A stretch of 64,000 nt of DNA, taken from positions 354,586,339 through 354,650,338 of the forward strand of contig NC_090451.1 in assembly GCF_031143425.1 (NCBI RefSeq), given 5' to 3'. Made by a program: the position numbers and the translations under genes. This DNA comes from Pleurodeles waltl. Taxonomy: Eukaryota; Chordata; Amphibia; Caudata; Salamandridae. Numbering within the stretch: the stretch's first letter is position 1; every line of letters begins with the position of its first letter. The notes beneath the pieces are model-generated. The model was not told where the DNA came from. It worked only from the letters and a program-made list of their open reading frames with translations, and made no database searches. This document shows, piece by piece, positions 23,501 through 33,722 of the stretch.

Positions 23501-23745
23501 TAGTAAGCTCTTTAGATTTTTTGGATTTGAACATGTACCTAAGGACCCTTGTGGAGAGAATAGAGAGCTGGATCACAGTAAGGAGACACTCATTATGCAT
23601 TATGCGTCTTAGAGCAGTAGAAAAGGGATTGATTATTGATCAAGAATTGGATTATTTTGGGGGAAAATAGCGTTACACAATATGTGAGAAGGAGGGTCAT
23701 TTATCTTGTATGTATGCTCTAGTATAAAATTATGATTTTTATGTA
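23500..23745 (+). pseudogene. Inverted copy of the Penelope-like C-terminal coding end
   Basis: This plus-strand segment is the reverse complement of 22795-23040 with moderate divergence. Landmarks shared in opposite orientation are AAATCTAAAGAGCTTACTAG, the GATCAAGAAT block and ACAATATGTGAGAAGGAGGG. The coding remnant includes VERIESW and ALVSSLDFLDLN-like frames. With the minus-strand copy it forms an inverted repeat of about 245 bp around a 460-bp centre. Confidence 0.8.
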
Positions 23746-23902
23746 AATGGAAGAGTTTGTGGAATTATTTCTCCACTCATTTGGTTAGGGGTGCACCATT
23801 TGTCTAATATTGTGACAATACTACAGGGGGAGTGGTAAAAATTCTAGACGCCAGTCCTTTTTCTATGTCTAGAAGTCCCATCCAAATATAATAGATGACC
23901 GA
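23746..23902 (+). repeat. Penelope-associated direct repeat, unit 1
   Basis: 23766-23902 resembles 26111-26250 in the same orientation, sharing GTGCACCATT/GTACACCATT, GGGAGTG, the GCCAGTCC/GCTAGTCC block and AATAGATGAC near the end. The Family 3 element inserted at the end of this unit (duplication ACCGA). The repeats may be the terminal direct copies typical of Penelope-like insertions. Confidence 0.5.
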
Positions 23903-25985
23903 TGTTAGAAATGGGGTCTTTGGTTGACAGTCAGGTTACCCCCTGTTCAAGCAAGGACCTTCACTCTAGTCAGGGTAAAAGAGAATCACCCTTGGCTAAC
24001 CCCTGCTTACCCCCTTGGTAGCTTGGCAGAGCAGTAGGCTTAATTTCAGAGTGCTAGGTGTAAAGTATTTGTACCAACACACAGTAACTTAATGAAAACA
24101 CTACAAAATGACAACACCAGTTAAAAAAAATAGTAAATATTTATCTAAACAAAACAAGACAAGACCAAAACGAATAAACTCCGACATACACAAGTCAAGG
24201 TAGGAATTTTTAAAGATTAAACTCAAAAATAGTGCTTAGAAACACAAAATGCTTCGATGAGGTGTTAACAGGGTGTTGTGACGGAGTTGTTCCAAACAAT
24301 CCGACACCAGCGGTGCCAGACATGGAGTCGCGTAGACCCCCAAGTACAATACCTTTGGTGAAGAGTGAAAACAAGTCGATGCGCTAAGTCGGGCAACTGT
24401 GCGAAACGTTGAATTCGTGCACTTTGAGCTGCGTCGGTCACGATGTGGTGCAGCGATTTCCACGGAGTCGCGGACTTCAGCAGGGCTGCAGTGGCATCGG
24501 GCCTGCGAAGGTCATCGCGTTCCAGCGAAGATCACGGAGTCGATTGCAGGCGGCGTCACCGGATTCAGCAGCAGCGTCGGTCCGAAATCGTCCGAAGTCT
24601 ATTTCCACCAGCTTTCCTCTCAAGGGCCCAGGGAATGGATAGGGTACCACTTGTCAGAGCAGGAGTCTCTCAAGAGACTCCAGGTGCTGGCAGAGAGAAA
24701 TCTTTGCTGTCCCTGAGACTTCAAACAACAGGAGGCAAGCTCTAACTCAAGCCCTTGGAGATTTCTTCACAAGATGGAAGGCACACAAAGTCCAGTCTTT
24801 GCCCCCTTACTCTGGCAGAAGCAGAAACTGCAGGATAGCTCCACAAAGCACAGTCACAGGCACAGCAGCACTTCTCCTCAGCTCTTCTCCAGGCAGAAGT
24901 TCCTCTAGATGTCCAGAACTGATCTAAAGTCTGTGGTTTTGGGTGCCCTTCTTATACCCAATTTCTCCTTTGGTGTAGGCCTTCTTCAAAGTAATGTCTC
25001 TTTTGAATGTGAAATCCTGCCTTGCCCAGGCCAGGCCCCAGACCCTCATCAGGGGGTTGGAGACTGCATTGTGGGAGGGCAGGCACAGCCCTTTCAGGGG
25101 TAAGTGACCAATCCTCCCCTCCCTCCTAGCACAGATGGCTCATCAGGAAATGCAGACTACACCCCAGCTCCCTTTGTGTCACTGTCTAGTGTGAGGTGCA
25201 ACCAGCCCAACTGTCAAACTGACCCAGACTGGGAATCCACAAACAGGCAGAGTCACAGAAATGGTATAAGCAAGAAAATGCTCACTTTCTAAAAGTGGCA
25301 TTTTCAAACACACAATCTTAAAAATCATTTTCACTAAAAGATGTATTTTAAAATTGTGAGCTCAGACACCCCAAACTCCACATGTCCATCCGCTCCCAAA
25401 GGGAATCTACACTTTAATCAGATTTAAAGGTAGCCCCCATGTTAACCTATGAGAGGGACAGGCCTTGCAACAGTGAAAAACGAATTTAGCAATATTTCAC
25501 TGTCAGGACATATAAAACACATCACTATATGTCCTACCTTAACCATACACTGCACCCTGCCCTTGGGGCTACCTAGGGCCTACCTTAAGGGTGTCTGACA
25601 AGTAAGGAAAGGGAAGGTTAAGGAGTACACTTGCCAAGTCGAATTTACAGTCAAAACTGCACACACAGACACTGCAGGGGCAGGTCTGAGACATGATTAG
25701 AGGGCTACTTATGTGGGTGGCACAACCAGTGCTGCAGGCCCACTAGTAGCACGTGATTTACGCTTCTAGTGCACTTTACTAGGGACTTACTAATAAATCA
25801 AATATGCCAATCATGGATAAATCAATCAACAATACAATTTACACAGAGAGCATATGCACTTTAGCGCTGGTTAGCAGTGGTAAAGTGTTCAGAGTTCAAA
25901 AACCAACAGCAACAGGTCAGAAAAAAATAGGAGGCAGGAAGCAAAAAGATTGGGGATGACCCTGCATAAACTAAAAAGTCCAACA
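23903..25985 (+). mobile_element. Family 3 LTR-like element, complete copy 3a (2083 bp)
   Basis: It starts TGTTAGAAATGGGG and ends AAAAAGTCCAACA, flanked by the 5-bp target-site duplication ACCGA (23898-23902 and 25986-25990). It has no open frame beyond about 105 codons and no recognised domain. The 5' part is AT-rich with poly-A tracts (24123-24140); the middle is CpG-rich (24380-24600). TG...CA ends with a 5-bp duplication suggest a solo LTR. It is unrelated in sequence to Families 1, 2, 4 and 5 apart from the general form. Confidence 0.82.
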
Positions 25986-25990
25986 ACCGA

Positions 25991-26274
25991 CTACTGTTTC
26001 ACACAAGATGGCAGCGCGTTCTTCTTGTAGGGTTTTTCCAGCGTAAACAAGTCACGGATAAGCACGAGATGCACAAATAAGTGTTTCAAAATGGAGGAGC
26101 ACGTGGGGTCATTTACTAACTTGGTGAGTGGTACACCATTAGTTTAATATGGCGATGATATTAAACGGGAGTGCAGTAAATATTTTGGTGCGCTAGTCCT
26201 CTTTCAATGTTTGTAAGTCTGATAAATAGAATAGATGACAGACTACCATTTGACTTGGTGTGATACACACGATG
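25991..26274 (+). repeat. Penelope-associated flank and direct repeat, unit 2
   Basis: This non-coding sequence continues the flank interrupted by the Family 3 element. 26111-26250 is the second copy of the diverged direct repeat described at 23766-23902. It ends at the start of the antisense Family 1 copy 1c. Nothing else was recognised. Confidence 0.45.
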
Positions 26275-27402
26275 TGTAGGAAGTTGGCTCTGTATGTACT
26301 ATCTCAAAGTAAGAGAGAGTATGCACAGAGTTCCCCTTAGAGGTAAGATAGTGGCAAAATTAGATAATTCTAATGCTCTATTTCGTGGTCGTGTGGTCGA
26401 GCAGTAGGCTTATCAGAGGGTAGTGTTAAGCATTTGTTGTATAAACACAGGCAATAAATGAGGAACACACACTCAAAGACTTACTCCAGGCCAATAGTTT
26501 TTATATAGTAAAATATATTTTCTTAATTTATTTTAAGAACTACAAGTTCAAGATTTGAAGTAAATACATAAAATGCAAGGTACTCCACACCGGTAAGTTA
26601 GGAACTTTGAATTAGAGCAATAACTTATACAGTTTTTGTTAAAATGGCAGTAAGCTATTTTAAAAGTAGACAGTGCAACAATCAGCAGTCACGTACAAGT
26701 CTCAGTTCCTGAGCATAGGCAGCCCACCATTGGGGGTTCAAGGCAACCCCAAAGTTACCACACCAGCAGCTCAGGGCCGGTCAGCTGCAGAGGTCAAAGA
26801 GGTGCCCAAAATACATAGGCGCCTATGGAGAACAGGGGTACTCCGGTTCCAGTCTGCCAGCAGGTAAGTACCCACGTCCTCGGGGCAGACCGGTGGGGGG
26901 GGTGTTGTAGAGCACTGGGGGGAGACACACAAGTAGGCACACAAAACTCATCCTCAGTGGCACATGGGCGGCTGGGTGCAGTGTGCAAAGCAGGCATCGG
27001 GTTTTGTATTGGGTTCAACGGAGGAACCCAGGGATCACTCTAGCGGTGTAGGCAGGGCACAGGGGGTCTTCTCGGGCCAGCCACCACCTGAGCTAGGCAG
27101 AGGGTCTCCTGGGGGTCACTCCTGCACTGAAGTTTGGTTCCTTCTGGTCCTGGGGGCTGCGGGTGCAGTGCTTGGTCCAGGCGTCGGATTCCTTTGTTAC
27201 AGGCAGTCGCGGTCAGGGGGAGCCTTTGGATTCTCTCTGCAGGCGTTGCTGTGGGGGTTCAGGGGGGTCATCTCGGCTACTCATGGGGTTGCAGTCGCCG
27301 GGGAGCCCTCCCTGTGGTGTTGGTTCTTCTGGATATCGAGCCGGGGGCGTGGGGTGCAGAGTGTGAAGTCTCACGCTCCTGCCGGGAAGAGTAAGGTCTT
27401 TA
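26275..27402 (-). mobile_element. Family 1 LTR-like element, antisense, truncated copy 1c
   Basis: It begins TGTAGGAAGTTGGCTCTG, the complement of the Family 1 3' terminus, and continues through the complement of the AATAAA region (about 26520-26545). It breaks off at about 27402, in the CCGGAAGAGTGAG-like block found at 4255-4270 in copy 1a. The 5' half of the element is missing. The bases before it (CGATG) are not found next to another Family 1 end. Confidence 0.8.
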
Positions 27403-27800
27403 ACCTTTTGGGTGTCTTGGACGAGGTCACCTTGTCCAAGGCACCGGTTCCCGGGTGCCTTGGACGAGGTCACCTTGTCCTACACCCGGGAACTGGGGGG
27501 GAGCGCTAGCGCTCCCCCCTGTGCTCCACACCCATCCCCCCCACCAAGGAAGGGATGGAAAGGAAAGCCCTTCCCCTTCCACCCCGACGCCCCCCCCCCC
27601 AGCCCCCCTGTGATGTCAGCATGCGCTGATTTGTCACAGGGCCTCCCCCATCGAAAGAGAAATGCTTTGCATTTCTCTTTCGATCACGTGGGGGAGGCCG
27701 AGAGAGGCTTCAAAGGGAAGGAAAGTTATTTCCTTCTTTTTTAAGTCTCTCTGAGCGTTTCAAAAGCCGGATTGCTTGCAATCCGGCTTTTGAAACGCCC
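27403..27800. repeat. Cluster of consecutive long hairpins
   Basis: At least six near-adjacent inverted repeats with very short loops occur here. They are an imperfect one at 27410-27446; GTTCCCGGGTG...CACCCGGGAAC at 27447-27493; GGGGGGAGCGCT with its complement at 27496-27519; CCCTGTGA...TCACAGGG at 27606-27641; a long GC/AT stem at 27640-27698 with a 3-base loop; and GAAGGAAA...TTTCCTTC at 27717-27739. A perfect 21-bp stem with a 2-base loop lies at 27755-27798. No coding frame is convincing. The block resembles the arms of a foldback-type element, but no transposase or target-site duplication was found. Confidence 0.8.
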
Positions 27801-28265
27801 ACTAGACACCAGGGATTTTCTTTTTTGTTGAAACTGGCCCAAGGGGCCGCTCCCAAAGGGGGGCATTTTTTTGGAAGGCCTTTTCTGCCCCCCCGGGGGC
27901 ATAAACCTCTAGGCACCAGGGATCTTTTTTAAAAACATTTTTTTTTATAGGTGGGGAGCGACCCCTTAGGCAAGGGTCGCTCCCCTAGGAGGCAAATTAT
28001 ATTTAGGCCATTTCTGTTTTGATTAGGCCGATCTGCCCCCAAGGGGGGCAGAAACCACTAGGCACCAGGGATTTTTTGTTTCTCAGATGGGGAGCGACCC
28101 CTTGGACAAGGGTCGCTCCCCTGGAGGGGAAAATTGTATTTAGCTGCGTTTTTGCTATGCCAATCTGCCCCCAAGGGGGGAAGAAACCACTAGGCACCGG
28201 GGATTATTTTTTTTGCCGCCAATGTCACGCAGGGGGAGCGACCCCGTAGGCAAGTGTCGCTCCCG
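27801..28265. repeat. Tandem repeat, about 140-bp period, with internal palindromes
   Basis: Units begin at the block CTAG(A/G)CACC(A/G)GGGAT near 27802, 27909, 28048 and 28189. Each of the later units contains a near-perfect stem GGGAGCGACC...GGTCGCTCCC (27953-27985, 28089-28122, 28233-28265). Two also contain a second stem, CTGCCCCCAAGGGGGGCAG-like, near 28033 and 28166. The array directly follows the hairpin cluster. Confidence 0.8.
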
Positions 28266-29827
28266 GTGAAAAAATTTGATGTGTCCACGTTGTGTTTTGG
28301 GCCATTTCCTTTTGTGGGCGCTAGGCCTACCCACACAAGTGAGGTACAATTTTTATCGAGAGACTTGGGGAAACGCTGGGTGGAAGGAAATTCGTGGCTC
28401 CTCTTAGATTCCAGAACTTTCTGTCACCGAAATAAGAGGAAAAAGTGTTTTTTTGGCCAAATTTTGATGTTTGCCAAGGATTCTGGGTTACAGAACCTTG
28501 TCAGAGCCCCACAAGTCACCCCATCTCAGATTCCCCTGGGTTTCTAGTTTTCAAAAATGTGCTGGTTTGGTAGGTTTCCCCAGGTGCCGGCTGAGCTAGA
28601 GGCCAAAATCTACAGGTAGGCACTTTGCAAAAAACACCTCTGTTTTCCTTCAAAAAATGTGATGTGTCCACGTTGCGTTTTGGGGCATTTCCTGTCGCGG
28701 GCACTAGGCCTACCCACACAAGTGAGGTATCATTTTTATCGGGAGACTTGAGGGAACATAGATTAGCAAAACAAGTGTTATTGCCCCTTGTCTTTCTCTA
28801 CATTTTTCCCTTCCAAATATAAGAGTGTGTAAAAAAAATACATCTATTTGAGAAATGCCCTGTAATTCACATGCTAGTATGGTCACCCCGGAATTCAGAG
28901 ATGTGAAAATAACCACTGCTCCTCAACACCTTATCTTGTGCCCATTTTGGAAATACAAAGGTTTTCTTGATACCTATTTTTCACTCTTTATATTTTAGCA
29001 AATTAATTGCTGTATACCCAATATAGAATGAAAACTCATTGCAAGGTGCAGCTCATTTATTGACTGTGGGTACCTAGGGTTCTTGATGAACCTACAAGCC
29101 CTATGCATCCCCGCAACCAGAAGAGTCCAACAGACTTAACGGTATATTGCTTTAAAAAAATCTGTCATCGCAGGATAAAGTTACAGAGTAAAACGTGGAG
29201 AAAAATTGCTGTTTTTTTCACCTCAACTTCAATATTGTTTTTATTTCAACTGTTATTTTCTGTAGGAAAACCTTGTAGGATCTACACAAATTACCACTCG
29301 CTGAAATTAGAATTTTTTCTACTTTGAAGAAATGTTTAGCTTTCTGGGATCCCGCATTGGTTCCACACCCATTTCTGTCACTAACTGGAAGGAGGCTGAA
29401 AGCACAAAAAATAGTAAAAATGGAGTATGTCCCAGTAAAATGCCAATATTTTGTTGAAAAATTGGGTTTTCTGATTCAAGTCTGCCTGTTCCTGAAAGCA
29501 GGGAAGATGGTGATTTTAGCACTGCAAACCCTTTGTTGATGCCATGTTCAGGGGAAAAAAAACACAAGCCTTCTTCTGCAGCCACTTTTTTCAAACTCTC
29601 TTTTTTTTTTTTTTTAACGAAATTTTCACTGTATTTTGGCTAATTTCTTGGTCTCCTTCAGGGGATCCATAAACTCTGGGTACCTCTAGAATCCCTAGGA
29701 TGTTGGAAAAACCAGGACGTAAATTTGGCATGGGTAGCTTTTGTGGACAAAAAGTTATCAGGACCTAAGCGCAAACTGCCGCAAGTAGCCAAAAAAAGGC
29801 TTGGCACCTGAGGGGGAAAAGATTTCA
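28266..29827. repeat. Unclassified repeat block with about 384-bp tandem period
   Basis: GATGTGTCCACGTTG occurs at about 28277 and 28661, followed in both places by TAGGCCTACCCACACAAGTG. This shows one full unit and part of a second (to about 28755). The remainder to 29827 is AT-rich, with a poly-T tract at 29599-29616, and has no convincing gene. Open frames here are short and lack motifs. The block lies between two antisense Family 1 fragments that overlap in content, so it is not simply inserted into one copy. Confidence 0.6.
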
Positions 29828-32247
29828 CTCCAAGCCAATAGGTTTTTATAATAAAATATTATTTTCTTAATTTATTTTAGAACCACAAGATTCAGAATTC
29901 AAGTAAGTACATAAATTGTAAGGTACTTGGCACAGGTAAATATGGAACTTTGAATTAAATCAGTAATGTACAGAGTTTTGGCAAAAATGGCAATAAGCTA
30001 TTTTAAAAGTGGACACTGCAAAAATCAACAGTTCCTTGTGGAGGTACGTATTGGTTAGTTTTTCAGGTAAGTAAAGCACTTGCAATTTCAGTCTCCGGGG
30101 CATAGGGAGCCCACAGCTGGGGGTTCAAGTCAACCCCAACCACCCACCACCAGCAACACAGGGCCAGTCAGGTGCAGAGGTCGAAGGAGGGCCCAAATAA
30201 CAAAGGTGCCTAGGGAGATCATGGGTGCTCCGCTTCCAGTCTGCTAGCAGGTAACTACCTGTATCCTCTGGGAGCAGACCAGAGAGGTTTTGTAGAGCAC
30301 TGGGAAGGGGGGAGGGGCCATAAACAGGCACACAAAATACACCCTCAGCGGCACAGGGGCGGCAGGGCGCAGTGTGCAAAGTAGGTGTCAGATTGTAGAT
30401 AGAAATCAATGGAGAGGCCCGGGGTTCACTCTGGCAATGCAGGCAGGGCATAGGGGGGATTCTTGGATCAGCCACCAACTGGGCAAGTATGAGGGACACC
30501 TGCTGGTCACGCCTGCACTGGTAGTTGGTTTCTCTTGGGCTTGGTGGCTGCGGGTGCAGTGCATCTTCCAGGCGTTGGGTTTCTTTGTGACCGGGCAGTC
30601 GTGGTCAGGGGGAGCCTTCGGATTCTCTCTGCAGGTGTCGCTGTGGGGGTGCAGGGAGGTCGTCTCAGGGTGTTCACATCGTGAGAGTCGCCTGGGGGTC
30701 CTCTCTGCAGTGTTGGTTCTTCTGGACACGAGCCGGGGGCGTGGGGTGCAGAGTGTTTGGGACTCACGCTTCCGGAGTGAGGCTGGAGTCCCTTTAAAGA
30801 TGGTTGTTCTTTGGTTTCTTGGACAGAGCCGCTGTCCATGGGTGTTTCTTGGTAATTTGGTTGCAGGGCAGTCCTCTGAGTCCTCAGAGGTCGATGGTCC
30901 CACTGGATGTGTCGCTGAGCAGGTTCTTTGAGTCTTGAGACAGGCCAGTAGGGCTGGGGCCAAGTCAGTTGTTGTCGCCGTCTTCTCTGCAGGGTTTCAG
31001 GTCAGCAGTCCTTCTTGTTGTAGGTCATCAGGAATCTGATTTTCTGGGTTCAGGGTCGCCCCTAAATACTCAATTCAGGGGTGTGTTTGGGTCTGGGGGG
31101 CAGTAGCCAATGGCTACTGTCTGGAGGGTGACTACACCCTCTTTGTGCCTCCTCCCTGTGGGGAAGGGGCACATCCCTAATCCTACTGGGGGAAATTCTC
31201 CATAACAAAATGGAGGATTTCCTAAGTCAGGGGTCACCTCTGCTCAGGACACCTTAGGAGCTGTCCTGACTGGAGGGTGACTGCTCCTTGTTTTTCTCAT
31301 TATCTCCTCCGGACTTTCCGCCAAAAGTCGGGGCTGTCCCCGAAGGGGCAAGCATCTCCACTAGCTGGAGAGCCCTGGGGCACGGTAACACCAGGCTTGA
31401 GCCTTTGAGGCTCATCGCCAGGTGTTACAGTTCCTGTGGGGGGAGGTGTGAAGCGCCTCCACCCAGTACAGGCTTTGTTCCTGGCCAAAGAGTGACAAAG
31501 GCACTCTCCCCATGTGGCCAGCAACCCATCTAGATGTGGCAGGCTGGGAGAAACTGGTCAGCCTAGCACTGAGATGCCCTCTGGGTGCATTTCACAATAA
31601 ATTCCACACTGGCATCAGCGTGGATTTATTGGGCTGAGAAGTTTAATACCTAACTTCCCAGTATTCAGTGTAGCCATTATGGAACTGTGGAGTTCGTGTT
31701 TGACAAACTCCCAGACCATATACTCTTGAGGTCTACCCTGCACTTACAATGTTTAAGAATTGGCTTAGACACTGTACGGGCATAGTGCTCATGCACATAT
31801 GCCCTCACCTGTGGTACAGTGCACCCTGACTTAGGGCTGAAAGGCCTGCTAGAGGGGTGACTTACCTATGTCACAGGCAGTGAGAGGTGGGCATGGCACT
31901 CTGAGGGGAGTGCCATGTCGACTTAGTTATTTTCTCCCCACCAGCACACACAAGCTGTGAGGCAGTGTGCATGTGCTGAGTGAAGGGTCCCCAGGGTGGC
32001 ATAATACATGCTGCAGCCCTTAGACATCTTCCCTGGCCACAGGGCTCTTGGTGCCAGGGGTACCATTTACAAGGGACTTATCTGTGTACCAGTGCTGTGC
32101 AAATTGTGAAGACAAAGGTACAGTTTATGGAAAGAACACTGGTGCTGGGGCCTGGTTAGCAGGGTCCCAGCACACTTTCAATCATAACTAGCATGAACAA
32201 AAGGCAAAAAGTTAGCGGATAACCGTGCCATCAGGCATTTTCCTACA
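29828..32247 (-). mobile_element. Family 1 LTR-like element, antisense, copy 1d
   Basis: The complement of Family 1 from the AATAAA region to the 5' terminus, ending GGCATTTTCCTACA at 32234-32247. The 3' terminal roughly 220 bases are missing on its left side. It contains the complement of GGGCTGCAGCAT (32008-32019) and the dyad box (32142-32173). The overlapping 185-codon frames at 30374-30963 on both strands are non-coding shadows of this repeat. DIRS sequence follows at 32248. Confidence 0.82.
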
Positions 32248-32680
32248 CCAAGGTTCTCCCCACTATAGGAAGAGACCTTGCGCCACCTCCGGATGGAGAC
32301 GCCATTCATGATCGACTACGCATCGTAGGCTGAGTTGGTCTGCTCTCGCATTCAAGAAACCTGCCAGGTGTTGAACCACCAGGAAAATCCCCTGATGTTC
32401 CAGCCAAGTCCAGAGGCAAAGAGTCTCTTGACAAATGGTCCACGACCCCACTCCGCTTGTTTGTTGCAATACCACATGGCGGTGGTGTTGTCTGTGAACA
32501 CCTGCACTGCTTTCCCCTTGAGTGAGGGAAGGAATGCTTTCAATGCTAGTCGAATCGCTCGGAGCTCCAGAAGACTGATATGGAGCCCGGTTTCCACCGG
32601 AGACCAGAGGCCTCTGATCTCCACCTCTACCATGTGGCCACCCCATCCCAGGAGTGACTCATCTGTCACAACTAAGATCT
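32248..32680 (-). pseudogene. DIRS RNase H domain (copy B)
   Basis: On the minus strand the frame 32352-32669 shows TDESLLGWGGHM (first catalytic aspartate), LLELRAIRLALKAF (catalytic glutamate) and VFTDNTTAMWYCNKQ (second aspartate), the DIRS RNase H signature. A shifted frame (32263-32646) continues with VVQHLAGFLNARADQLS, the distal part with its last acidic residue. The recombinase that should follow is absent, because Family 1 copy 1d abuts at 32247. Confidence 0.9.
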
Positions 32681-33722
32681 GGTTGGGGAAAGGACAGGGA
32701 TCTTCCCTTGACCCAATCCTGATTCGTTAACCTCCACTGCAGGTCACTCGCAGTTCCTCCAGAGATCTGGACTTTGTCAGAGGGATTCCCCTGATGCTGC
32801 AACCACTGGAACTTCAGGTCGCACTGCATATGGCATTTTGAACCAGCAGAATGTAGGAGGCCATGAGGCCCAGCAGCCTTAGAGTCATTCTCACTGAAAT
32901 CCAGGACAGAGGCTGAAACATCGGTATCATAGCCCGAATATCCTGGACTCTGTTTTCAGGAGGATATGCCCAAAACTGCACTGTATCAAGAACAGCTCCG
33001 AAAGGGAGCGTCTGAGAAGGAGTCAGGTGTGACTTTGGCACATTGATAGTGAACCCCTGTGAAAGAAAAGGTTTGACGTAGTCTGGAGGTGGAAGACGAC
33101 TGTCTGGGGCGAGTTTGCCTTCAAAAGCCAATCGTCGAGGTAGGGAAAGACTGGGACCCCTAACCTGTGCAGATGGGCTGCCACCACTACCATCACTTTC
33201 GTGAACACCTGAGGGGCACTGGTAAGGCCAAAGGGGAGCACGGTAAACAAAGTGCTCGTGACCTACCACGAATCATAGGTAACGTCTGTGGGCGGCAAGA
33301 CGGGAATGTGGAAGTATACGTCTTGCAAGTCCAACACTACCCTCCAGTCTCTAGGATCTGGGCCAGATAGGACCTGAGCCAATTTTGAACTTCACCTATT
33401 TGAGGAGGAGGTTGAGGGACCGAAAATCTAGTATAGGCCGAAGACCATTGTCCTTTTTCAGCACCAGAAAGAAGCTGAAATAGAAACTACGACCTACTTC
33501 TGGCAACTGGACCCTCTTTATAGCTACTTTGACCAAAAGGGCTAGGATTTCCTTGCGGAGAAGCACCATATGATCCTCTGATATCAGATTGTATGAAGGT
33601 GTCAAGACTGAAGGTGGTGTCTCGTAGGGGAGGGAGTAGCCCCTTTGGACAATTTGGAGGACCCACCTGTCCAAGGTAATGGATTGCCATTGTGGCAGGT
33701 GATGGCGAATCCTGCCACCCAC
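32681..33722 (-). pseudogene. DIRS reverse transcriptase (copy B)
   Basis: The minus-strand frame 33396-33722 carries the fingers segment FYFSFFLVLKKDNGLRPILD and RSLNLLL. The frame 33023-33250 carries VLPFGLTSAPQVFTK and the intact catalytic box in FPYLDDWLLK (YLDD at 33131-33142). The frame 32814-33269 continues with the thumb-like sequence ending LLGLMASYILLVQNA. Frame changes at about 33260-33390 and 33060 separate them. The protein runs gag to reverse transcriptase to RNase H from right to left. Confidence 0.9.

Noticed and set aside
26964..27509. 181-codon plus-strand open frame
   Set aside because: It runs through antisense Family 1 sequence into the hairpin cluster and has no motif; chance frame in GC-rich repeat.
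27801..28265. CRISPR-like array of repeated palindromes
   Set aside because: Units are about 140 bp with non-unique spacers, in a eukaryotic genome, and no cas-like gene is present. It is a tandem repeat.
30374..30963. Two overlapping 185-codon frames on opposite strands
   Set aside because: Both fall inside antisense Family 1 copy 1d. The equivalent regions of copies 1a, 1b and 1c do not keep either frame.
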